This document shows, piece by piece, positions 1 through 6,900 of a stretch of DNA of 10,676 nt. Each line of letters opens with the position of its first letter. Position 1 is the stretch's first letter. The notes beneath the pieces were generated by a model. That model searched no databases. It was not told the origin of the DNA and worked only from the letters and a program-made list of their open reading frames with translations. Source of the DNA: Anaerolineae bacterium (GTDB lineage Bacteria > Chloroflexota > Anaerolineae > J102); assembly GCA_015493675.1 (NCBI GenBank), contig WGCR01000162.1, positions 1 through 10,676 of the forward strand, written 5' to 3'. The translations under genes were made by a program, and so were the position numbers.

Positions 1-209
1 TCCATCACCTGACGATAAAATGCGGTGTGATGAGAGACATGTCGGATAAGACGACACAGCTTGGCGTTCTGCAATTCCTGAATCTGCTCGGGCGAATGCC
101 ATTGGCTGGCCTCCAGAGATGCAAGATAGGGCATGAAATCGTCATATCCGGCCAGTTTCGAACCGGCGGGAATCACCATCTTGCGCAAAAAACGGCTATA
201 GACGCTCAT
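1..209 (-). CDS. Partial N-terminus of a PaaK/CapK-family adenylate-forming enzyme
   Basis: An open frame starts at ATG 209 and reads leftward without a stop for 69 codons, then leaves the window. The visible protein begins MSVYSRFLRK. Around residues 45-69 it reads LQNAKLCRLIRHVSHHTAFY, which matches the N-terminal pattern of the phenylacetate-CoA ligase / coenzyme F390 synthetase / CapK group (a helix ending in L-x-R-L-x-R-H, then x-x-x-FYR). Members of that group adenylate a carboxylic acid and often pass it to CoA, or act in capsule and exopolysaccharide assembly. The AMP-binding core lies outside the window, so the substrate is unknown. The gene follows lon on the same strand after 159 bp that contain a probable terminator, so it likely has its own promoter. 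A weak GGTG lies just upstream of the start. A small plus-strand frame over the same bases has no similarity I recognise and is probably a shadow. The family call rests on a short stretch and is moderately sure. Confidence 0.72.
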   Translation of the reverse strand, partial: MSVYSRFLRKMVIPAGSKLAGYDDFMPYLASLEASQWHSPEQIQELQNAKLCRLIRHVSHHTAFYRQVM

Positions 210-238
210 TAATCACCAGTTTGCAATGATTGCGAGTA

Positions 239-244
239 ACTATA
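239..244 (-). promoter_or_regulatory. Possible -10 box for the PaaK-like gene
   Basis: On the minus strand the hexamer TATAGT (5 of 6 to the sigma-70 consensus) lies about 30 nt upstream of ATG 209. The best -35-like hexamer, TTGCCT, would sit 19 nt further upstream, which is longer than ideal. The box falls inside the left arm of the outer inverted repeat described separately, so its conservation may reflect the repeat and not promoter function. Confidence 0.25.
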
Positions 245-267
245 CGTTTACCCTATCATAGCGAGGC

Positions 268-319
268 AAAAACCACGAAGACACGAAGGGAAAAATAGAA
301 GGTTTTCTTCGTGTCTTCG
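268..319 (-). terminator. Probable intrinsic terminator of lon
   Basis: Read on the minus strand, the transcript leaving lon meets the 13-bp stem CGAAGACACGAAG / CTTCGTGTCTTCG with an 18-nt loop. This is followed by TGG and then a run of five T. The stem has a 7/13 GC content and the loop is large for a classical terminator, but the order of stem then T-run is right for termination on this strand only. Confidence 0.5.
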
Positions 320-368
320 AAAAGCTTCGAGCCTTCGTGGCAAAGCGTTGTGTGGGATACCTGTATAG

Positions 369-2957
369 TTACACAGCAGGTTCGTTGACGGCCTCGGGCG
401 TTTCCACGTCGTCAGGGCTTTCGGGCGTCTCGCCGTTATCGTTCAGGCCCGGGGGCGGCGGCTGAATCACCTCCTCGCACAGGGCCACATCCCACACATC
501 TTGCACCGTGCGCGCAAAGTGGAAGGTCAGTTGCTCCCGCACCTCCTCGGGCACGTCCTCCAGGTCGGGCTCGTTGTGCTCGGGCAGGATGACGTCGGTC
601 AGGCCCAGCCGGTGCGCGGCCAGCACCTTCTCTCGCACGCCTCCGATGCGGGTGACCTTGCCCCGCAAGGTGATCTCGCCGGTCATGGCAAAACCCTCGC
701 GCACACAGTGCCCGGTCACCAATGAGAGCAGGGCTGTGGCGATGGCGATGCCTGCAGAAGGGCCATCCTTGGGCTGTGCGCCCGCAGGCACATGCACATG
801 GATGTCGTGCTGATAAAACCACTGGCCGGGGATATCGTAGCGATCTGCGGCGCTGCGCACGTAGCTGAGCGCGGTCATGGCCGATTCCTTCATCACATTG
901 CCCAACTGCCCGGTGAGGGTGAGACGCCCCTTGCCCGGCATGGCCGTGGCCTCGATGTAGAGCACCTGCCCGCCGAAAGGCGTCCAGGCCAGCCCCGTGG
1001 CCACGCCCGGCGCCTTGATCCACTCGTGGGCTTCATCGAAGAATTTGGGCCGCCCCAGCCAGTCGGCCAGATTGTCGGCAGAGATGTGCACAGGCTCGGC
1101 CTCGCCCGCGGCGACGCGGGTGGCCACCTTGCGGGCGATAGCCCCGATGCGGCGTTCCAATGTGCGCACACCCGCTTCGCGGGTATATTCGCGAATGATT
1201 TTGCAGATAGCCTCATCGTCGAAGCTGATCTCGGCAGGACGCAGGCTGTTTTCACGGATTTGGCGAGGGATGAGATAGCCCTTGGCGATCTCCACCTTGT
1301 CCCGCTCCGTGTAGCTGGAAAGTTCGATGATCTCCATCCGGTCCCGCAGCGGCCCGGGGATGGGGTCCAGCCAGTTGGCAGTGGTGATGAAAAAGACCTC
1401 GGAGAGATCGAAGGGCACATCCAGATAATGATCCCGGAAATCGCTGTTCTGCTCCGGGTCCAGCACCTCCAGCAGGGCGCTGGCGGGATCGCCGCGGAAG
1501 TCGCGGCCCAGCTTGTCCACCTCATCCAGCATGAAGACCGGGTTGCGGCTTTCGATGCGGCGCAAAGACTGGATGATGCGTCCGGGCATGGAGCCGATGT
1601 AGGTGCGGCGGAAGCCGCGGATTTCGGCCTCATCGCGGATGCCGCCCAGGGCCAGGCGGATAAACTTGCGGTTCATGGCCCGGGCGATGCTCAGCCCCAG
1701 GCTGGTCTTGCCCACGCCGGGCGGGCCCACAAAACAGAGGATGACGCCCTCTCGATCCTTGCGGATATAATCCACCGGCAGATCATCGGAGGGATTGTCA
1801 TCCTTGCGCTCCTGGCGCAGCTTGCGCACCGCCAAAAACTCCAGGATGCGATCCTTGATGTCTTCCAGCCCGTAATGATCCTCATTCAGCACGTGGCGGG
1901 CGTGTTCGATGTCGAGATTATCTTCGGTGCGTCCCTGCCAGGGCAGGCTCACCATCCAGTCGAGATAAGTCTTGATCACCGAATATTCCGGGGCCTGGAT
2001 GGGGATGCGGCGCATGCGCTCCAGCTCGCGCCGGGCCTCTTTTTCCGCTTCCTCGGGCATGCCCGCAGCGTCGATGCGTTCCTCCAGTTCGTTGATCTCC
2101 TCCAACTGGGGATTTTCCTCGCCCAATTCACGCTGGATGACTTCCATCTGCTTGTGCAGGTAGAAGTCGCGCTGGGCTTTTTCCATCTCTCCCTGGGCTT
2201 CCTGCTGGATTTTTTGCGCCAGATTGCGTATCTCCACCTCCACCCGCAAGAGATCATTCAGCAATCGCAGCTTGCCCTTCAGCGGATCCGCCTCCAAAAG
2301 CGCCTGAGCGTCCGATAATTTGAATCCGGCGCTGGAGGCCAGCAGATAGGCCAGTTGCAACTCGCCTTCCACATTGCGGGCGGCCGATTCCATCTCCTCG
2401 GGCATTTGTGGAGAAAGAGAGACCAGTTGTGCAAAGAGGTCTTTGGCGGAAGCCGCCAGCGCCTGTTCCTCCAAATCATGCTCTTCATGATCCGGAATCT
2501 GGGTGAAAGCCACCTTTAGAAAGGGGTCTTCCGCCACATAGTCATCGATGCGGATGCGCTCGACGCCGTGCAGCACCAGCCGCACCGTGCCGTCGGGCGA
2601 TCGCACCATGCGATGAATACGGGCGATGGTTCCCACCCGATAGATGTCATCCGGGCCCGGCTCCTCCAGCTCGGGGTCCTTGCTGGCAGCCAGAGCGATG
2701 ATCTTCTCATCCCGGCTTACCATATATTCGAGAATGCGCAGGGAGCGGGGCTGGCCCACCGTGATGGGCAGCCACATCGTGGGATAGATGATTACCCCGC
2801 GCAGGGGCAGCAGAGGCAATTCACCAGGAAAGCTCTGGGGTGCGGGCGTTTCATTCGTTTCTGTCAGAGAATCATTCTCTTCCACCATTATCTCTTCGTC
2901 CTGTTCTTCCTGATCGTCGTCTGAAGTGCGAAGTTTATCTCGCAGATGTTTGAACAT
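369..2957 (-). CDS. lon: ATP-dependent protease Lon (LonA type)
   Basis: This 862-residue cytoplasmic AAA+ serine protease unfolds and degrades damaged and short-lived regulatory proteins. Residues ~45-250 form the LAN substrate-binding domain (LPLLPLRGVIIYP start), and ~250-340 the coiled-coil N-terminal helical region. The AAA+ module has Walker A GPPGVGKT at 411-418, Walker B FMLDEVD at 475-481, sensor-1 N528, arginine finger R540 and sensor-2 R598. The protease domain has DGPSAG at 731-736 with nucleophile S734 and the partner K777, 43 residues later as in E. coli Lon. All key residues are present. The protein is longer than E. coli Lon (784 residues) because of an acidic N-terminal extension (residues 1-43, rich in D/E) and a Pro/Glu/Asp-rich tail (~830-862). 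The start at 2957 has AAGGAAAGG 11 nt upstream. The gene is divergent from adk. I saw no CIRCE or HAIR heat-shock operator upstream. Confidence 0.98.
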   Translation of the reverse strand: MFKHLRDKLRTSDDDQEEQDEEIMVEENDSLTETNETPAPQSFPGELPLLPLRGVIIYPTMWLPITVGQPRSLRILEYMVSRDEKIIALAASKDPELEEPGPDDIYRVGTIARIHRMVRSPDGTVRLVLHGVERIRIDDYVAEDPFLKVAFTQIPDHEEHDLEEQALAASAKDLFAQLVSLSPQMPEEMESAARNVEGELQLAYLLASSAGFKLSDAQALLEADPLKGKLRLLNDLLRVEVEIRNLAQKIQQEAQGEMEKAQRDFYLHKQMEVIQRELGEENPQLEEINELEERIDAAGMPEEAEKEARRELERMRRIPIQAPEYSVIKTYLDWMVSLPWQGRTEDNLDIEHARHVLNEDHYGLEDIKDRILEFLAVRKLRQERKDDNPSDDLPVDYIRKDREGVILCFVGPPGVGKTSLGLSIARAMNRKFIRLALGGIRDEAEIRGFRRTYIGSMPGRIIQSLRRIESRNPVFMLDEVDKLGRDFRGDPASALLEVLDPEQNSDFRDHYLDVPFDLSEVFFITTANWLDPIPGPLRDRMEIIELSSYTERDKVEIAKGYLIPRQIRENSLRPAEISFDDEAICKIIREYTREAGVRTLERRIGAIARKVATRVAAGEAEPVHISADNLADWLGRPKFFDEAHEWIKAPGVATGLAWTPFGGQVLYIEATAMPGKGRLTLTGQLGNVMKESAMTALSYVRSAADRYDIPGQWFYQHDIHVHVPAGAQPKDGPSAGIAIATALLSLVTGHCVREGFAMTGEITLRGKVTRIGGVREKVLAAHRLGLTDVILPEHNEPDLEDVPEEVREQLTFHFARTVQDVWDVALCEEVIQPPPPGLNDNGETPESPDDVETPEAVNEPAV

Positions 2958-2968
2958 AGGGTCTGTCG

Positions 2969-2977
2969 CCTTTCCTT
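2969..2977 (-). promoter_or_regulatory. Ribosome-binding site of lon
   Basis: The minus-strand sequence AAGGAAAGG ends 11 nt before ATG 2957. The spacing is slightly long, but it is the only purine-rich match near this start, and it supports including the acidic N-terminal extension in Lon. Confidence 0.6.
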
Positions 2978-3123
2978 GAATTTTGATGGTGTCATAGTCT
3001 TAATCTTAGCATGGATCGGGCGCTATTGGGAACTAAAACGGCTTGCCTATTTCTTCATTTTGGTTGTTTTATGGTACGCTTTTGTCAGATTTCTATCTCA
3101 CAGCAACCATAACAGCAGTTATC

Positions 3124-3209
3124 GGATATTGACTTATCTGCATCGCCATTTTTCTCAGAGCTTCCATCCTCTATGGCGATTTCAATATCCCATACCTGAC
3201 ATTCAGTAT
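3124..3209 (+). promoter_or_regulatory. Potentially structured 5' leader of adk
   Basis: Three nested helices can form upstream of adk: GGATATT 3124-3130 with AATATCC 3184-3190, ATCGCCAT 3142-3149 with ATGGCGAT 3173-3180, and AGAG 3157-3160 with CTCT 3169-3172. All arms are perfect, giving 19 base pairs. A second small hairpin, CTGA-cat-TCAG extended by ATA/TAT around a bulged C, spans 3192-3209, just before the ribosome-binding site at 3221. No known riboswitch class is recognised. It could be a leader structure, a DNA-level operator set, or chance in an AT-rich stretch. Confidence 0.35.
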
Positions 3210-3220
3210 CTCAATTGACC

Positions 3221-3224
3221 GAGG
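3221..3224 (+). promoter_or_regulatory. Ribosome-binding site of adk
   Basis: GAGG lies 6 nt before ATG 3231. This supports the MAANDRKF start, which places the P-loop at residue 13 with only a short leader peptide before it. Confidence 0.7.
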
Positions 3225-3230
3225 TTTGCT

Positions 3231-3902
3231 ATGGCAGCAAATGATCGCAAGTTTATTGTCTTTATCGGCCCGCCAGGATCGGGCAAGGGGACGCAGGCCC
3301 AGATTATCCGGGAACGACTGGGGTTGCCACAAGTGGCGACAGGCGATCTCTTTCGCTATAATCTGAAAAACAACACCGAATTGGGACTGTTGGCAAAACA
3401 ATACATGGACGCAGGCGAACTTGTGCCCAATGAGGTCACCATCCGCATGGTGGAGGAGCGTCTTTCCCGGGAAGACTGCGCCAAAGGCGCTATTCTGGAT
3501 GGCTTTCCTCGCAATCTCAAGCAGGCTGTGGCCCTGGATAAGATGCTCGCCCCCTACGGCGGCGTCACCGTCGCACCCCTTTTTGAGGTGGATGACGATG
3601 TGGTGGTGGAGCGCATCTCCGGACGTCGCATCTGCCGACAATGCGGTGCGGTGTACCATGTCAAATTCAATCCCCCCAAGCGCGATAGCATCTGTGATGT
3701 GTGCGGCGGCGAGCTTTATCAGCGGGATGATGACCGGCCCGAAACGGTGAAAACCCGCCTGTTTGTTTATTACAAGCAGACAGCGCCCATCATTGGCTAT
3801 TACTTCTGCCGCGGGATCCTCGAAGACATCAACGCCATGCAGCCGATGGAAGATGTGACCCGGGCGCTGTTGGATGTGCTGGCGAAATACGGCATCCGTT
3901 GA
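3231..3902 (+). CDS. adk: Adenylate kinase, zinc-LID long form
   Basis: This 223-residue cytoplasmic enzyme interconverts ATP + AMP and 2 ADP and so sets the adenylate energy charge. The P-loop is GPPGSGKGT at 13-21, the AMP-binding segment begins with ATGDLFR at 36-42, and the DGFPR signature is at 90-94. The LID domain (about 131-170) carries four cysteines, C135-x2-C138 and C155-x2-C158, which make a structural zinc site, as in many Gram-positive and thermophilic adenylate kinases and unlike the E. coli enzyme. LID and hinge arginines in DDRPETVKTR (167-176) are present. The length is close to the usual 210-225. In many bacteria adk sits in the ribosomal protein cluster beside secY or map. 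Here it stands alone, divergent from lon and closed by its own terminator. No defects are seen. Confidence 0.98.
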   Translation: MAANDRKFIVFIGPPGSGKGTQAQIIRERLGLPQVATGDLFRYNLKNNTELGLLAKQYMDAGELVPNEVTIRMVEERLSREDCAKGAILDGFPRNLKQAVALDKMLAPYGGVTVAPLFEVDDDVVVERISGRRICRQCGAVYHVKFNPPKRDSICDVCGGELYQRDDDRPETVKTRLFVYYKQTAPIIGYYFCRGILEDINAMQPMEDVTRALLDVLAKYGIR

Positions 3903-3912
3903 AATGTCCCAA

Positions 3913-3945
3913 AACGCCCCGCCTTCCTGCCGAAGACGGGGCGTT
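3913..3945. terminator. Bidirectional terminator between adk and the large secreted gene
   Basis: AACGCCCCG (3913-3921) pairs perfectly with CGGGGCGTT (3937-3945). After a C/A mismatch the stem continues with CTTC/GAAG (3923-3926 / 3932-3935) around a CTGCC loop. It starts 10 nt after the adk stop and 27 nt from the end of the convergent minus-strand gene. On the minus strand the stem ends in GCGTTTT, giving the better T-run. On the plus strand TTCAATT follows. Two convergent genes meeting at one hairpin fits a shared terminator. Confidence 0.85.
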
Positions 3946-3971
3946 CAATTGAAAAAGGGCGTCCTCTTTTG

Positions 3972-6900
3972 TCAGCGCCCGAGCGCGTAACTCAGGTTCA
4001 CCTGCAGCTTGCGCCCGTCCGGGCTCATGGCGGGCGGCCCGGCGTTGTAGCCCCACAGCGCGAATTTACGCCCGCGACGCACTTCCTGCACCACGGGATA
4101 ATGCGAAGTATTCTTGCGCTCCCGGGCGATAGGCGTGACGCCCAACGAGGGCTTGGGGATGTAAACGCCCAGCTCCATGAGCGGTTCGGGATAGAGCGTG
4201 ACCAAGGGCTTGCGCTCCGTAACGGGAATGAGGAAAGGCTCATTCCAGAAATCGCTGGCGGGATCGACCGCGTAAACCTGGTTGTTGTTTGAACGCCAGG
4301 TCTGACCGTAATTGATGAAGAGCTCCAATTCGGCGAAGAGCGCTGCGCCGCCCTCGCCCAGGCCCAGGATGGGGGTATCCCACTGGGCCAGTACGCCCGC
4401 GGCGTCGGGATCGTCGAAATCGTAATAGCGGCCAGTCTCCGGCCCCACGACGATCAGGGAATAGGGGTGCAGATTCGCGGTTTTCACCGCCGATAGCGTC
4501 ATCAAGTCCACCGACCAGCCATTGGCCTCCAGCAGCTTCTCGTATGCCAGGGCGGTGTCCAGGTCTTCGTTCCACAGATACACCGCCCGCGGCCGCACGT
4601 TGAACCCGGCGTTGGCGTAGCGCAGGAAGGACTCGCCCCTGTTATTCTCGCCCATGGCCACGACCTTGACCGTGTAACCGCCGGGTTGCTTCGCGCCGGT
4701 GAGCAGATTGCCATAGACCCCGTCATCGGCTTTGCCGTCGGCATGATGGCCGTCATCGTAAAGCCGTAGCGTGCGGGAGCCGATGGACGCCGCGCCGACG
4801 TCTGGCCCCAGGCCCGGCCCGGCGATGAGGGCGTAGACATCGGCCCTGCGGATGGGTTTCTCATCGGTGAGGATGCCGTAAATGGGCACGGGAACGCCCG
4901 CGGTGCGGGCCTCGGGCCGTCCCCCCACCGCGGCCAGCAAGGTGGTTTGGCTGGGGCCCGAAAGCATGAAGTGATACTCCGCCGTGGCTTTGAGGACGCG
5001 CACCGTCACCAGCCACAGGCCGGGCAGCGGCTTCTTCACCACCAGTTGATGATGCGTCTCTCCCTTGCGTTCGGCGTCGGGCGTCACCGCATTGCCCTTG
5101 GGGTCCTTCAGGAACATCCGCAGATCGCCCGCGGGATCGTCCCAGTTGAGGGAGAAGATGGCCTGCGGTGCGCCCTTGGGCACGGTCACATTGAACTCGA
5201 AGGTCTTGCCCTTCGCGGCCGAGCCGGTGCGCTCGGCCCAGCGCTGATAGCCATGGGTGAGCTCTCCCACCGTGGTGTACACGTCAGCCAGGCGATTGGG
5301 CAGCGTGTCGGGGATGGACAGGGGCGGGCCGCCCGTGACCTCGGTTGCCGAAGCCAGCGCCGCGGGCGGATTCACATCCACGTAGAAATACTGGCCGTGC
5401 TTGGCCCCGGCGATGCTCTGTAGCAGCGTCTTATCCGCATCCTCGCCCAGGGCCACAGTGTGCACCACCGCACCGGTGACGCCGCCCGCCACGTCGGCCC
5501 AGTAGGGCGGCACATTCTCCCAGCCATCGCTGAGCAGCGCCATCGACCAATCATGCGCTGGATCGCCGTGGGCCGTAAGCTGGCCATAGCCCGTTTGCGC
5601 CCCCTGGCCCAGGGCCGTGGTTCCGCTGGCGCTGAGCCCGTTGATGGCGGCGATAGCGTTGGCGCGCACGCTGGCGCTGTTGATCTTGTGCAGCGTGTAA
5701 TCCACCGACGCGCTGGACGCGAAGCTGGTCACGCCGATGAAATCGCCGTCGCTGAGGAAATCGACAAAAGCGCTGGCCGCATTCTGGGCCGCACCGATTT
5801 TGTCGTGCGCAGCCATGCTGCCCGAGCGATCGAGGACGATGACTTCGTCATTGGGGTTCTTGGGCAGATAGAACACCGCGTCGCTCTCGGCATCATCGCC
5901 CGCCCCCGACAGACTCACTTTGAGATCGTAGTAATCGGCGCTGGCTTGCGTCGGGGCCTGCACCACCAGGAAGTAGGTGTCGGCCGAGGGGTAGACCGCC
6001 AGAACGCTGGCCGCGTGGCCGCCGATAGCCACCGAGAAATCCGAGGGCGAGAGCGAAAGCGTCCAGCCCGCGGGCACGGCCGCGCTGACCTGCACCAGGA
6101 TTTTGTCGGGCGAGCCGGGATCGCCTGCGTTTTCCTCATTGCCATGCAGAGGATAGAGAATATCGAAGTGAGGAACGCAGGCCTGGGAGTCAGAGGCGTC
6201 GAAGTTGTCGGTCTCGCCGCCATCCAGCTTGCCATTGCGATTGACGTCTTCACAGCTATCGGGCGAGCCGTCGTTGTCATTATCAGGATCACGCTCCTTG
6301 CGCAGACTGTCACTGTCGAAGTCGCTGTCCCGTTTGTCGTAGTTGCCCGCGTGATCAAAGACATACTCCCGCATGTCCTGCTTGTCGTTCACCCAATCGC
6401 CGTCGGTGTCCGGATCGTAAGGATCGAGATTGAAGCGGACCGATTCATCGAAATCCATGATGCCGTCGCCATCGCTGTCGGTCCAGACGCTGGTTTCGTC
6501 CGCTCGTCCGACGCCGCTGGCCGGGCCCGGCCAATAGCCTTCGATGGTTTGGGTGTTGTAATCCTGCCAGCGTTCCAGGTCGGGCGGTTGATCTGGGTCC
6601 AACACATGGATGAATTGGCCGCTGGCATTGTCCCGATAGCCGTCGATGACCATGATATGCCCGGGCCGGCGGAACATGACGGGACGGTTGGCGTCAATCC
6701 AGCCCTTGATCTGGCTGAACGCGGGCTTGCTGGCGGGCGCGTGGATAGTCGTGTTCAGAGCCCAGGAGATGGCCTCATCTTCTTCCTCGGGGAAGGTCGT
6801 GCCCGTATCGAAGCCGAGGTCGTTATCGGGGATGCCATCGTGGGAGTCGGTGCGCGTGTTGCCGGGCCATTCTTCGTAGATATGGTAGCTGATGCGGTCC

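Larger units (their letters stand above)
236..372. repeat. Nested inverted-repeat intergenic element
   Basis: A perfect 10-nt inverted repeat, GTAACTATAC at 236-245 and GTATAGTTAC at 363-372, encloses almost the whole gap between lon and the PaaK-like gene. Inside it lies a second perfect 13-nt inverted repeat, CGAAGACACGAAG at 276-288 and CTTCGTGTCTTCG at 307-319. A third partial arm (CCTTCGTGG, 332-340 region) can compete for pairing with CCACGAAG at 273-280, and there is a small stem TCGAA/TTCGA at 317-330. The right outer arm contains the TAA stop codon of lon. The CCACGAAGACACGAAG type of repeat reappears in a related form at the right end of the window, so this looks like a dispersed intergenic palindrome family and not a unique site. 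Confidence 0.7.
2958..3230. promoter_or_regulatory. AT-rich divergent promoter region between lon and adk
   Basis: These 273 bp separate divergent lon and adk starts and are visibly richer in A+T than the flanking genes, so both promoters must lie here. For lon, a weak minus-strand candidate is TTCCCA, 18 nt, TAAGAT, about 40-75 nt before the start codon. For adk, TTGACT at 3129-3134 is a good -35 hexamer, but no convincing -10 follows at 16-18 nt. A plus-strand frame of 90 codons crosses the region from inside the lon start, but has no recognisable similarity or ribosome-binding site. Confidence 0.5.

Noticed and set aside
792..2318. A 508-codon plus-strand frame antisense to lon
   Set aside because: Lon is intact and conserved on the minus strand through the whole stretch. 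The antisense product is low in conserved motifs and reflects GC codon structure.
2958..3100. CIRCE or HAIR heat-shock operator upstream of lon
   Set aside because: I looked for TTAGCACTC/GAGTGCTAA and CTTGAGT/ACTCAAG type inverted repeats and found neither.
2946..3218. A 90-codon hydrophobic plus-strand frame in the lon-adk gap
   Set aside because: It starts inside lon with no clear ribosome-binding site, covers the needed promoter region, and reads like translated AT-rich DNA. It could only be rescued by conservation in relatives.
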